This document shows positions 1 to 10,185 of a DNA stretch of 64,000 bases, piece after piece; positions within the stretch are counted from its first letter, which is position 1; each line of letters starts with the position of its first letter. A program made the position numbers and the translations under genes. Source of the DNA: Chaetoceros tenuissimus (lineage: Eukaryota; Bacillariophyta; Thalassiosirophyceae; Chaetocerotales; Chaetocerotaceae); assembly GCA_021927905.1 (NCBI GenBank), contig BLLK01000022.1, positions 1,550,001-1,614,000 on the forward strand. Reading direction: 5' to 3'. The notes under the pieces were generated by a model, which saw only the letters and a program-made list of their open reading frames with translations, had not been told where the DNA came from and searched no databases.

Positions 1-231
1 AAGAACATCAACAATGACGATAAGTACTCGTTACACAGAACATGTGCTTCACATCAACCACTCAAGGAAGTAATTTTCAGTGTCATTGACAAAAAAGGTC
101 TAGGAGCTTTCAAAGAGAAAAATGGTATTGGTATCTCTCCATCTCGATACTTGAAAGAAAATCCATATTGCGATCTGAGAGAGTTAGAGATTATTCAGGA
201 CTATGTGATGAAGATGATGGGGGAGATATGA
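1..231 (+). CDS. BspA-like leucine-rich repeat protein, 3' end only
   Basis: The first 76 codons of the window are open in frame 1 and end at a TGA at 229-231; the 5' part lies outside. The residues match the C-terminus of the complete LRR protein at 7222-8079: both have Y-x-LHR-x-C, then a short helix, then SxxYLKENP followed by an acidic segment ending in the E(L/I)EII motif. That paralogy is the only basis for the call. In the full-length relative this part is the region after the LRR_5 repeats. Function is unknown; such proteins are a large expanded family in some diatoms (recalled). Confidence 0.7.
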   Translation, partial: KNINNDDKYSLHRTCASHQPLKEVIFSVIDKKGLGAFKEKNGIGISPSRYLKENPYCDLRELEIIQDYVMKMMGEI

Positions 232-438
232 GTATTGGAGCAGATTTCTAGTGATTGATTTGTCAGAAGTAAATGGAATTGTCTTTAGATGCGTTATGAT
301 AATCCAACAAAGATAAAGCGCTGTAAATAAAGTAATGTGGGACTTCAGTATGTATGAGACTACAGATCTTTATTGTGCAAACTTTCACATTATTCTACTA
401 CATCCTTAGTTTCGGTTCTGCCTGTAGTCTTTGTACAT

Positions 439-2028
439 TTATTCGGAACCTTTATCCTTCAATTTCCTCAGCTCTTCAATTTCTTTCCTCAACTCAGCAT
501 TGTCCTTTTTCAATCTTTCATTTTCTCTTTGTAATTTATTCACAGTTAACCTTGGAGCAAAGGAAACATCAATACCAAAGTTAATACCAACGTTTTTCTT
601 TTCCGTTTCATCTTTTATGGCTGTGTTGATATCCTTCCATACTTGACTCTTTTGAATGAAAGGCGTCCCCTTGAGAAATAGCTTCCTTGGTCGTATCCAT
701 CTGAGCATAGCGTTGAGACATTCATTGTCCAATTGTGTGCAGTCTTCAAGGTCCAATGTCATTGTTTCTATTCCACCTAGACTCATCACATTTCGTAAAA
801 GGTCGAATTTGCTATAGTTACCATTGAAGCGAATACTTTTCAAAATGTGTTTCTTGTCACGTAAATCGGAAATACTTGGTAAACCGTTGAACTCAGGGGG
901 GAGCCCATACTCTTGATATACATCCGTCACATCAACACAGTCTTGAACAAGTTTGTTTTGCAAGTCTGGTTGTAGAACCATAAACGGATGTATGTTAGGA
1001 AGATCGTCGGTTGATTGCAACGAAAATTTCAGCATGGTTGGGTACAATGATTCCATATCTTTGTGTCTAATTTCCTCGGCATTCATCATCCAATCGAGTA
1101 AAATTTCTTCTATTGCATCTTTTCTATGATATTCCTCTGAATTTATAGAAAGTGAGTACGCTGTAGATATTATTGGAGCAAAAGCGATGGAACATGCAAA
1201 TGGATGCTGAATTACTAACGAACCCGGCTCGTTTCCAATCATCTCATTTAGTATGATATGTATCGGCCAGCTATTACCATGAGTTATCCTTTGAAAATAT
1301 AAAGAATAACTCAAAATGCCTGCTTTAGCCAATGCTCCTCTACCTTCATCCTTCACAATTTCAAGGATATCATATAAATCAGTTCTCCACTTATAAAAAT
1401 AACGATCAGTGTCCATATCGTTGTACACAGGAATAGAAAGATTTGGTCTGCCATCTATAGGATCCTCGCTGACTGTCCGTATATCCACGTACAGAATATA
1501 TACTATAATAAATATATAAATCTCCTCCATGATTTTCTCCTTCAAGAACTCAGGGGCGCCTTGCTTCTCCAACGCCGATCCCAAATCATTATGTAATTGA
1601 TTGGTAAAGTAGGATAATTTCTTTGCATTGAAGCCTTTCTCGATATCAGCAAGAAATTTAGGAAATAATTCCATAGCTATTCGCTGCGCGCTCAATCTAA
1701 ATAAACTTGGAATGGAAGAATGGCCAGGTTCAGCCTCGGAAGCTAACCATTCTGTAACGAAGTTCAACATTGGAATTTTATCAGAAGACACGTCTGGTCT
1801 CCTCAAAATGAAACCATAGCAAGAACACCAACTGAATAAATACTCGAGTGTGAACCTTAGTACACCTTTTGCATCAGCATACGGTGATTGCAGTAATGTA
1901 TCTTTGACATCGGATGTGAATCCAAATGTTTCGTGATAGATGTCCATCCATGAGCCTTCTAGAAGAGATGATATTTTGGTGCTATCATCAAGTGGTGCAA
2001 GCTCTGCTTCACTGTAAGATCTCTTCAT
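439..2028 (-). CDS. Hypothetical protein with C-terminal coiled coil
   Basis: One uninterrupted frame of 529 codons begins at an ATG (2026-2028). I do not recognise the family. The N-terminus is polar (MKRSYSEAE). The middle is mixed helical, with a hydrophobic stretch near residues 165-180 (EEIYIFIIVYILYV) that could be buried or a single membrane helix. Residues about 390-460 look like irregular leucine-rich units. The last 35 residues (KLQRENERLKKDNAELRK) are a classic heptad coiled coil, so self-association or partner binding is likely. The upstream 5' flank leads into the foldback element at 2.5 kb. No intron was needed to explain the frame. Confidence 0.75.
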   Translation of the reverse strand: MKRSYSEAELAPLDDSTKISSLLEGSWMDIYHETFGFTSDVKDTLLQSPYADAKGVLRFTLEYLFSWCSCYGFILRRPDVSSDKIPMLNFVTEWLASEAEPGHSSIPSLFRLSAQRIAMELFPKFLADIEKGFNAKKLSYFTNQLHNDLGSALEKQGAPEFLKEKIMEEIYIFIIVYILYVDIRTVSEDPIDGRPNLSIPVYNDMDTDRYFYKWRTDLYDILEIVKDEGRGALAKAGILSYSLYFQRITHGNSWPIHIILNEMIGNEPGSLVIQHPFACSIAFAPIISTAYSLSINSEEYHRKDAIEEILLDWMMNAEEIRHKDMESLYPTMLKFSLQSTDDLPNIHPFMVLQPDLQNKLVQDCVDVTDVYQEYGLPPEFNGLPSISDLRDKKHILKSIRFNGNYSKFDLLRNVMSLGGIETMTLDLEDCTQLDNECLNAMLRWIRPRKLFLKGTPFIQKSQVWKDINTAIKDETEKKNVGINFGIDVSFAPRLTVNKLQRENERLKKDNAELRKEIEELRKLKDKGSE

Positions 2029-2477
2029 TTTGTGCTTGTTGAAAAAATATCTTTTGTATCTTAAAGGCTTAGTTCGTATCTAATAGACATTAAAGAAAAG
2101 CTAACGCTAGAAATAGTGAGAAAAAGAGGTCTCGTACATGTACATGAAGTTTTATACAATGACGTGTGTAGATTGACATTAATGACGTCTCAACTCAATC
2201 TACAAGTACGTACCAGACAGGTATTGTTTCCAAAATGTCATCACTGCAACAAAGCAACACAATGAAACAGCAAACTGAGAAGTACTGTGGTACACTGGTA
2301 CTGTAGATGTAATTTCTTCTCATCACCTCCTCTGTGCCTTATCATATTTTCATTGCTGTCGTATCTTGCCAAGATCACGACCATGTCTATTATAGATCAG
2401 CTGAAGAATACACTCAGTATCAAAGGCGCTTGACATGAAGAATTTAGGCGAGCAAGGAGCAGGAAAAAGAAGGATTC
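2029..2477. other. Intergenic stretch
   Basis: This lies between the coiled-coil gene and the foldback element. I see no convincing gene, only short chance ORFs. It should include the promoter of the minus-strand gene that starts at 2028. Confidence 0.5.
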
Positions 2478-3051
2478 GATTCTTAAAGGAAATACTCGAG
2501 GTATGTGTGGCGGACCCCGGGAATCGACAAGAAATCCCCCGAGTGAAACGAGGGGGATTTCTTGGATTCCCGAAGGAATTTCTCGAGTGCAACGAGAGAA
2601 ATTCCTGGCCACACATACCGAGAGGTTTTCCGCGGGAATACACCAATGGCCTAGGAATTCGGGTTTGTAGAAGAGCTGGTATGATTTGTGTAGAAATTGA
2701 ACGTAAAGGTCATTTTAGGCCATTTTTGAAAATTTTGTCCTTCATGTATTTATTTAGCTCGTATACCGTCTAGTATGTGCCTACGCTCAAAAAGAGATTA
2801 TCCGGTAAATGCCTAGGAATCAAAAATTTCACCGACAGGGGTGATTCCCAGGGCGATTCCTAAAATTTAGGAATCGCCTCTATAGCCAATCGAAATATAC
2901 GGCTATAGAGGGTGATTCCTAGGAATCACCCTATAGCCGTATATTTCGAACAGATAGCCGTATATTTTTTCACAAAATCATATATTTTGAGTTAATTAGA
3001 GTAAAATTTGTATTTTTGATATATGACCTCGTTTACATTTATATTTTTCTA

Positions 3052-3252
3052 GGGTCTGTTTCCATTGGTGTATTCCCGCGGAAAACCTCTCGGTATGTGT
3101 GGCCAGGAATTTCTCTCGTTGCACTCGAGAAATTCCTTCGGGAATCCAAGAAATCCCCCTCGTTTCACTCGGGGGATTTCTTGTCGATTCCCGGGGTCCG
3201 CCACACATACCTCGAGTATTTCCTTTAAGAATACACCAATGGAAACAGACCC
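3052..3252. mobile_element. Central 201-bp TIR element (MITE-like)
   Basis: The ends are GGGTCTGTTTCC and its reverse complement; the inverted similarity continues inward, imperfectly, for about 60 bp. Two internal hairpins are visible: one around GAATTTCTC/GAGAAATTC and one around AAGAAATCCCCC/GGGGGATTTCTT. It is flanked by CTA and TAG, compatible with a TA target duplication, but the flanks are themselves palindromic so this cannot be decided. A second copy of the body, lacking the outermost bases, is at 2478-2649. Confidence 0.65.
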
Positions 3253-3312
3253 TAGAAAAATATAAATGTAAACGAGGTCATATATCAAAAATACAAATTT
3301 TACTCTAATTAA

Positions 3313-3957
3313 GACCCGTTCTGTCAGTGCCCAGTTTTTGCGCCAGTTTTTTCTGGCCAGTTTTTTCTGGAGGCCCATTATTGACAGAAAGGTCGCCAGT
3401 TTTGTAAGCCAGTTTTTACACCAGTTTTTTGTTCTCGGTCATCCACCAGTCGTGTATCTGCTTAATTAGCTCTGTTATGTTTTCGTGTTCATGCATCTAT
3501 CATCAAACACCACAACGAGTTCTTGAGTTCATTAGGCTTTTGAGCGAATACTACCTTCAAATCGGGTGTAGACTTCATGCACTATTGTACTGATAGAAAT
3601 GAAGTGTTTTATTGCATCCTATGTTTTGTATTGCTATAGAGTTATGACTACGGAAGGTTTGTGTGGTGGTATTTTGTTGATTATCGTTGTTGCAGTGCAT
3701 ACACATGTATTTGAAGAAAGGCATCACGGAGAATTATCAGGCCAATTTAGAAAAACTGGAAGTCAATAATTGTCCGCGAAAAAACTGGGCCAGTTTTAAA
3801 TACAGTCGGCCGAGGGGTATTTAAAACTGGCCCAGTTTTTCTGCCTGTAATATAACGTCCCAGTTTTTTTTGAATGGCTACGAAACGGGTTATGTGTACA
3901 AAAAAAAACTGGCACGACTAAAAACTGGCCAAAAACTGGGCATTGACAGAACGGGTC
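3313..3957. mobile_element. Nested TIR element, PIF/Harbinger-like MITE
   Basis: The termini are GACCCGTTCTGTCA then G or A, then TGCCCAGTTTTT, in inverted orientation, about 27 bp with one mismatch. It interrupts only the right arm of the foldback. Comparing with the uninterrupted left arm gives the empty site, and TAA is duplicated on both sides. A 3-bp TWA target duplication is characteristic of PIF/Harbinger. The interior is rich in CTGGCCAGTTTT motifs and holds a perfect 24-bp-stem hairpin at 3780-3803/3817-3840. There is no transposase ORF, so it is non-autonomous and younger than the foldback. Confidence 0.75.
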
Positions 3958-4452
3958 TAACTCAAAATATATGATTTTGTGAAAAAATATACGGCTATCT
4001 GTTCGAAATATACGGCTATAGGGTGATTCCTAGGAATCACCCTCTATAGCCGTATATTTCGATTGGCTATAGAGGCGATTCCTAAATTTTAGGAATCGCC
4101 CTGGGAATCACCCCTGTCGGTGAAATTTTTGATTCCTAGGCATTTACCGGATAATCTCTTTTTGAGCGTAGGCACATACTAGACGGTATACGAGCTAAAT
4201 AAATACATGAAGGACAAAATTTTCAAAAATGGCCTAAAATGACCTTTACGTTCAATTTCTACACAAATCATACCAGCTCTTCTACAAACCCGAATTCCTA
4301 GGCCATTGGTGTATTCCCGCTTCAACACCACAGGAAGAAGGCATTCCTGACCACTACTGTTCGTCTAGCCAGCCAGGGGAACCTCGCCTCTCTGAAGGAA
4401 CATGATTTTTTATAATAAAGATATCGAATAGGTAACACTTCAAATCTCTAAC

Positions 4453-5817
4453 ATGTTTTTCAGTGCAAGCATGCAAGCAGCTATGATTATTAGATGCATC
4501 ATGGGCGGGATATCCACAGTATCTTCATCCCTTCTCCTGTTCTTTATATATTGTGCACCAAAAGGCCTTCAAAGTCCGTACAGTAGAATTATCTTCGGAC
4601 TATCTCTCGCAGATGTGCTCCAAAGCCTTGGAGTGCTTCTTGGACCATTCGCTGCTCCAAAAGACCCACTTAACATCTTTGGAATAGGAAATATACATAG
4701 CTGTGAGGCAATTGGCTTCCTGACTATAATAGGTTTCCTTGCTGTTCCCTGGTATACATTGCATCTTACCTATTACTTTCTGAAAAGAGTCAAATATAAA
4801 GTGAAGCCTACTGACTTTGCAAACGGCGAAGAGAAGTGGATACATATCCTTATTTGGACATACTCTATATCAGCAGTTACCTATGCATTAGTAAAAGGAC
4901 AGATAAACGCTACGAAAGGTGGGAACATGTGTGTGATATCTGATAGCCCAGTTGGATGCGAAAAAACTCCGAATCAAGAATGTGAAAGAGGAGAAGGAGC
5001 TAATACAACGAATATAGCTACTGCTGTTGCTTCTTTAGTGACCGTCTTCATCGCCTTGTTTCTTGTGCTAGGGGCATTTACTCTCCATGTGTATTTCTCG
5101 GAAAAGCAGCTCCAACCAAGTAAAGAGAAACAGGGAAAATTGACCTCCCTTCGCAAAAGGCCAAACAAAGAATTTTCCAAAAATGAAAGTGAAGAGAAAA
5201 AGAATGAAGAGATAACAGAGTTCCTTTCTTCACCTGATCCAAAGATGGAATCTATGCAAATTTCTTTAGCTATAGAAGAAAGTAAGAATGATGTAGAAGA
5301 GGCTAAGCAACAAGACCAAGAAAGAGAAGTAAAGCCACTCTCAAAGCATGAGCAAGAAGCTCTGGATCTTGTCCTTACCAAGTCCGCTGTCGCCCAATCA
5401 AGTCTTTACATATTCGCTTTTATGATTGTTTATCTTGGCCCTATCATAGCGCTTGTATCTGGGTACAACCAAAACACGCTTCAAGTCGTATTTTGGTGGA
5501 CAAGCATCTTCTATCCTTGTGGTGGGGTTTTTAATATATTGATTTATACTCGTCCAAAGGTACAAGCAGTGAAAAAGTCTATACCACTAATGCCAAGGAT
5601 AATTTGTTTCCTTATAGTTTTGTTATCAGGTGGCGAGACTCCAAATCTCATGGATATCATGGCTTCTCCTGAACAGAACTTTCGAGAACAGCAGTTGTCG
5701 GAAAGATCTGCAACAAACTATGGCGCTAGATTGGCCGTTTCGTATGGATTTCCCGAAAATGCCAATCTCGAAGCTGAGATTGAGAGAGCAATGCGAGAAA
5801 TGGCAGTTGAGTTATAG
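4453..5817 (+). CDS. Seven-transmembrane GPCR-like receptor (subfamily 1)
   Basis: A single-exon 454-codon gene with an ATG start at 4453. Seven hydrophobic segments lie at about residues 14-33, 44-65, 84-110, 130-148, 188-214, 314-336 and 344-365. Conserved features are SPYSRIIFGLS-x-AD-x-LQS at TM2, a Cys at 84 before TM3, a Cys-rich second extracellular loop (C160, C169, C177), N-glycosylation sequons (NAT, NTT), and a TM7 ending in NxLIYTRPKV. The third intracellular loop (215-312) is long, Lys/Glu-rich and hydrophilic. The plan fits a G-protein-coupled receptor at a cell membrane; the ligand is unknown. The closest relative in the window is at 10186. An alternative is a non-G-protein 7TM sensor. 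Confidence 0.75.
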   Translation: MFFSASMQAAMIIRCIMGGISTVSSSLLLFFIYCAPKGLQSPYSRIIFGLSLADVLQSLGVLLGPFAAPKDPLNIFGIGNIHSCEAIGFLTIIGFLAVPWYTLHLTYYFLKRVKYKVKPTDFANGEEKWIHILIWTYSISAVTYALVKGQINATKGGNMCVISDSPVGCEKTPNQECERGEGANTTNIATAVASLVTVFIALFLVLGAFTLHVYFSEKQLQPSKEKQGKLTSLRKRPNKEFSKNESEEKKNEEITEFLSSPDPKMESMQISLAIEESKNDVEEAKQQDQEREVKPLSKHEQEALDLVLTKSAVAQSSLYIFAFMIVYLGPIIALVSGYNQNTLQVVFWWTSIFYPCGGVFNILIYTRPKVQAVKKSIPLMPRIICFLIVLLSGGETPNLMDIMASPEQNFREQQLSERSATNYGARLAVSYGFPENANLEAEIERAMREMAVEL

Positions 5818-6010
5818 TTATATATTTATATAATGAGAAACCACTTTGCAATGACATCATGTATATCCATTTTTTTTCTCCTACCTAGATCTTCTCCAAT
5901 ATATAATGAATTTAGTCTATTGTGTAGTAGTATAAACTTTGATACGAAATCATAAAAATCTAGGTCTCTTGTAGTAGGTATGCATTTATGAATATGATAT
6001 GATCAAGCAT

Positions 6011-6859
6011 TCATTTCATAACTACTGGGAGTAGCAATACGATTGTGATGATGAACCAAACTGCCATGTCGACATATATAAAGTTCCAATTTAGTTTCAA
6101 AAGCTTTCCATGTTCATTTTCGTGATAGGTTCTCCTCACAAACATCTTGATGAAGTAGAGAGCTGACACAGTAGCATAGCAAACACCCAATGCCGTGACG
6201 CTGTCGTCAAATGAAATAGTATAATTTGTGTCTTTGTCGTTGGGTAGAAGGAAAGCTAAAGCAACAGCATATGATCCCAGTGCTGTGAATCCCAATCCAA
6301 ACGTATTTCCAAAAAGAGGCGAGAGATTATCTTCTTTCTTAACTTCGTACCATTTCATAGCCTGCTTTGGAAAAAAGAATGTAGGCATTCCAAAACTCAT
6401 CAAATAGAATCCATCAATCATGATCATTGTTTGGAAGAAGGCTGGCACGTAGAGCGTAATGATCAAGAAAAGAATAGAAGGAACCAAGCAAAGACCTACT
6501 TCTGTGAAACGAGAAGGGCCAATCGTGCTAGGCTCGTTGTTGAAAAGGGAGTGTGTGCACTCAGCGATCCAGATGGCAAAGTTAATTGCAACTGGTGCTT
6601 TGAGTCCATAGTCATTGACAACGGTACAAAAGGCTAGAATTCCTGCATTTAGCATTGTGATGTAGGTTTCGCGAACAATCTTTTCGTTAGTTGGCGATAG
6701 CTTCTCCTTGACACCAAGTTTGTTTGCAACGTAGTTTGGGGACATTGTTGCAACAAGTCCTCTGACGAGAAGCATCATTGCTGCCAATCGAGCAGAGAAC
6801 ACTTTTGACTCAGGTAGGCCTAGTAGGAGGTTAGAGATATATGTTTGCGTATTTTCCAT
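6011..6859 (-). CDS. Multipass membrane protein, unknown family
   Basis: A 282-codon single-exon frame with ATG at 6857-6859. About seven hydrophobic helices are spread over the length, starting near residue 20 and ending in a C-terminal helix (WFIITIVLLLPVV). There is no signal peptide of the cleaved type and no recognisable catalytic motif. Short polar loops carry Asp/Lys clusters. I do not recognise the family. It is convergent with the GPCR-like gene at 4453 (stops 193 bp apart) and divergent from the LRR gene at 7222. Confidence 0.7.
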   Translation of the reverse strand: MENTQTYISNLLLGLPESKVFSARLAAMMLLVRGLVATMSPNYVANKLGVKEKLSPTNEKIVRETYITMLNAGILAFCTVVNDYGLKAPVAINFAIWIAECTHSLFNNEPSTIGPSRFTEVGLCLVPSILFLIITLYVPAFFQTMIMIDGFYLMSFGMPTFFFPKQAMKWYEVKKEDNLSPLFGNTFGLGFTALGSYAVALAFLLPNDKDTNYTISFDDSVTALGVCYATVSALYFIKMFVRRTYHENEHGKLLKLNWNFIYVDMAVWFIITIVLLLPVVMK

Positions 6860-7221
6860 ATTGAATACTTATTCCTTTCGTAGAATGTTTTGAGAATACG
6901 ATTGAATAGATTTGAACCTCAGTATATTTCTCTTTTTTTCCATATCAAAAAATGAGAACACTGCTTTCTTGTTTAAATGGTCTAAAATTACTCAAGTACG
7001 AATAGCTATTTTTGGAGATTGGTCTCCTTAGATGACAAGGTTGAAACATCATCATTGGACCCCAGGCTTCTCAAACAAAGAATCAATCATTGCTCGTGAA
7101 TAGTAATCGAAATCACTCAACAGTTCTTTTCATATCATATCTATTCGTAAAACTTATGGATCTTCATGGAAAAAAATCAGTTCATTTCTCTCAATCATTC
7201 TTGAGCTCTAAATCGTAGAGA
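6860..7221. promoter_or_regulatory. Divergent intergenic region
   Basis: 362 bp between the start of the minus-strand membrane protein and the start of the plus-strand LRR protein. It must hold both promoters. It is AT-rich; no specific element can be assigned. Confidence 0.4.
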
Positions 7222-8079
7222 ATGCGCATTGCCAATATTGATGGTCTCGTGACTCTGTTTTACGACGGATCGAAGAAACTCTTCAATGAAGAGCTAAATG
7301 ACGAGTGGTGGGAGGAATATAGAAATAATGAGCGGACTGATACAGCCTGGGAGGAAACATGGAACCTATCACTTCCTTGTAAAAAATATCAAAAAGATCG
7401 ATTGAGTTGGCAGCAGGTAATAGTTGTAGAAGGCGTTAAAGTGATTCCTCCTAAGACTTTCTGGGGGTGTAAGAATATCAAAAGAGTGATTTTCGCAAAC
7501 ACAGTAATTCGAGTTGAATGTATGGCTTTCTGGCAATGCACAAGTCTTGTCTATGTCAAGCTTTCCATTAACTTGCAGTACATTGGATGTAGTGCATTTG
7601 AAGAATGCGATCTGTCAAGTGTTTTCATCCCTGAAACTTGCATTGAAATTGTTAGCAGCGTTTTTTCTAAGAACAAGAATCTAACTATCTTTTATGCTCC
7701 AAAGAACGCCACTCTTGGTAGTTCCGTGCTTCATGCGACTCCATTGGATAGAGATTATCTCTTTATTACTAGCCCATGGGGTTATGACCACGAGGAGGTA
7801 AATAACAAGGTTAATGAGTGGATAAAGAATATGAACGAAGGCTCACGTTATGAGCTCCATAGAGAATGTTGCTCCTTACAACCATCACAGGAGGTTATTC
7901 ATAAAATTATCGATGAAAATGGTTTGGCCGCCTTCAAAGTAGGCAATAAAGCTGATAGCACACCTTCCCAATATTTAAAAGAAAACCCATTCACAGATCT
8001 AACGGAGATTGAAATCATTCGAAAGTACTTAACCAAGATGATAATTGGTGAACAGGATAATTTCTCTTTCTCTGAATAG
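7222..8079 (+). CDS. BspA-like leucine-rich repeat protein (LRR_5)
   Basis: A complete 285-residue protein starting MRIANIDGLVTLFYDGS, an N-terminal signature I associate with a large diatom LRR family. Residues about 70-165 form irregular BspA/LRR_5 units: VxVIPxxTFxGCxxIxRVIFAN, then a second and third unit with the same IxxxAFxxCxxL spacing. These would stack as a solenoid and usually bind protein partners. The C-terminal third (LHREC...YLKENPFTDLTEIEII) is shared with the partial gene at 1-231. There is no signal peptide, so it is probably intracellular. The N-terminal signature recurs in a truncated form at 57184-57420. Confidence 0.8.
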   Translation: MRIANIDGLVTLFYDGSKKLFNEELNDEWWEEYRNNERTDTAWEETWNLSLPCKKYQKDRLSWQQVIVVEGVKVIPPKTFWGCKNIKRVIFANTVIRVECMAFWQCTSLVYVKLSINLQYIGCSAFEECDLSSVFIPETCIEIVSSVFSKNKNLTIFYAPKNATLGSSVLHATPLDRDYLFITSPWGYDHEEVNNKVNEWIKNMNEGSRYELHRECCSLQPSQEVIHKIIDENGLAAFKVGNKADSTPSQYLKENPFTDLTEIEIIRKYLTKMIIGEQDNFSFSE

Positions 8080-10185
8080 GAAAGCACTAAAGTTCATCCT
8101 TGCTGTACTTCATACGAGGTTCAAATTTCCACGTAGTAGATCAAAGAGGCAGTTTGAAAATGAATCATTACTTTATTGATAAAAAGCATCAAATTTGTTC
8201 ATAATATTATCTTTTATCTACACTAGCATGTTCTGATTCCTAAAGTTTGAAGTCTTTCATCCCATGTCCGATATCATCTTTAATGGATATGAAGGGAAAC
8301 ATAATATTTTAAAAAGGACCAATGTCCCCTTTCTTCCCTCGATATATTCCCAACGTCGTTGCTTTAGACACATCCTAGCGAGCGTTTGTAAACCATGGGG
8401 GTGATATGGAAATATTAGCTGATGATGTACATAATCAACATGAGAGTAAATAGTCTCAACCGGATCTCACGCAAAGGCATCCTCTCAAGTCGGCGGAGAA
8501 AGCCAATCATTCAGCTTCTACCATTCTAGAATCCTTTTATCTTAGACGAGTGACGATAAATTTCCCATTTCTTGTCACTCCATCTTCGAATCTCTCTCTG
8601 TAGTTGGAGATGGTCCTGAACAACAGTTACCTTCAAAAGTTCCCTCCTAGATACAACTCTTTCCACAATGAGTCCAAAGGTGGTTTCGTCCATGCCCAAC
8701 TCGCAGATCTAGGTATATTTGCCTTTCGAATCGATTCAGAAGATCCAGCATGATGGTCCATCGTTGGATATATCCATTCAATCAATTGGATTACCTTGCA
8801 TAGCATGGAAAGATGTAGAAATTCAACTGTAGGCACTGGTTCAGTAGGAAGCCTGATCAATACTAATAAGCACATGACTCGTTTCTACCACACGCGCTTT
8901 ACATCCCTTTTTTGTTTCTTTGTATTTCTACCTCGGCTATTGACGGTATATTCTATGAAAATTATATCCACAAGAGTATGGTGTCAAATAAAAGTCTTTT
9001 GAGCTTTGCCTAGCCAACATCATCATCATAACTACCTAAAGCAGCATTGACATGACCACAACACTGTTTTCATCCCACTTTTCGCCTCGTCCATTAATTG
9101 TTCATGTTCATGCATGATCTTCTTGTATATCTCGTTCTCTTTCCACGATGGAGAGACAGCCAATCCACCGAACCTCTTGTCATTGGCCTTCCAATGACAG
9201 ACACGAAGTTTCTCTCTATTTCCAACTTTTGCATTTTCCCTGCCATGCACTTATTGGACTAATTATCATTTTGTCTTTCTCGTAGCTCGCTCCAGTTATT
9301 CAAAGATGTTGCTTCCTGCCAAAGTGCCCATTGAACAAAGTGTGAGTACTATTCTTTTCCATTTCAAAGTAGGTACAATAGATTCATTGGAAATATGACG
9401 TGAGATTCCGATGAGGTAGCTAGAAGGTCAGATCGAATTGTTGGCTGCTTTCATCGGAAAGACTTCGCAGAAAAATTGTTGCGCCCTTCGGTACTCCATA
9501 ATACCTTGTTGCTTCTTCCTCTTGCTTTTCGAAAACCAAGCAAGCATTTGCGGCACACCAGCAGGAAGAGATTCGATTCGAGCGAACAGATCAAGAAGAA
9601 TAGAAAAATGAACAGGACAAAAGTCGATACTGGAACATAATCATTTGTTTCAAATATAAAACAGACGAATAATGCTTTATTGTTTGCGCTCTCTTTTTCT
9701 AAAACAGTAACAGTAACAAGTATCATAGATGGAGAATGTACAATGAACAGGTTTCGTACGTAGAGTAGATATGGAAACACCAATAGAGTTAAATGGCCTT
9801 GACAAGAACCATCTTTTCTGAAAATGACAAAATTCAGTCGTGTGTATATAAAATGAAAGAATCCAAACAAAAAACGATGCAGTTATTTTTATTTTGTAAC
9901 AATAATTGGTTTCAACATATTATTAAGCTATGTTATCTTCTAAGTAGCTTATCATATATCTTGAATGATCCAGTAATCTCTGTATTGTCTTATTGAAGAC
10001 TATCTTTCCAGTCCTTGAGAACTGAGAACCATCGGGGCTGTCCCGTCAAACTGTGCATTACGGAAAATTTCGATTTGATAGGGGGACATCCTCTTTCCAC
10101 TGCTGATTTGTCAGCCTTTGAAGCAGACTATCAACTTCTTCACTTCAGCAGAACGTTCCTAAGATCATAAACACTCCAATTCAAC
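8080..10185. other. 2.1-kb gene-poor stretch
   Basis: I find no supported gene. Open frames at 8633-8875(-), 9032-9250(-) and 9451-9870(-) lack family resemblance, and the 9032-9250 frame has no ATG start. The last part before 10186 should carry the promoter of the GPCR-like gene. Confidence 0.5.

Larger units (their letters stand above)
2478..4320. mobile_element. Composite palindromic foldback/MITE structure
   Basis: Nearly all of this stretch is built from inverted repeats. The left arm (2632-3056) is the reverse complement of the right arm (3249-4320) once a 645-bp insert in the right arm is removed. The axis is a 201-bp element (3052-3252) with about 25-bp terminal inverted repeats starting GGGTCTGTTTCCATTGG. 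A second, inverted copy of that element's body fills 2478-2649. The arms contain nested hairpins, for example the 22-bp perfect palindrome GGGTGATTCC/TAGGAATCACCC shape at about 2910. There is no transposase, so it is non-autonomous. Short ORFs here are symmetric artefacts of the repeats. The superfamily of the outer element is uncertain. Confidence 0.8.

Noticed and set aside
2350-3378. Several 70-110-codon frames inside the foldback element on both strands
   Set aside because: They mirror each other because the DNA is palindromic and show no protein-like composition or family match.
9032-9250. 72-codon minus-strand frame with some protein-like composition (WKENEIYKKIMHEHEQ)
   Set aside because: No ATG start, no recognisable family, and no flanking exon that would extend it.
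9451-9870. 139-codon minus-strand hydrophobic frame
   Set aside because: AT-rich DNA gives such Phe/Ile/Leu frames by chance; no conserved motif and no paralog in the window.
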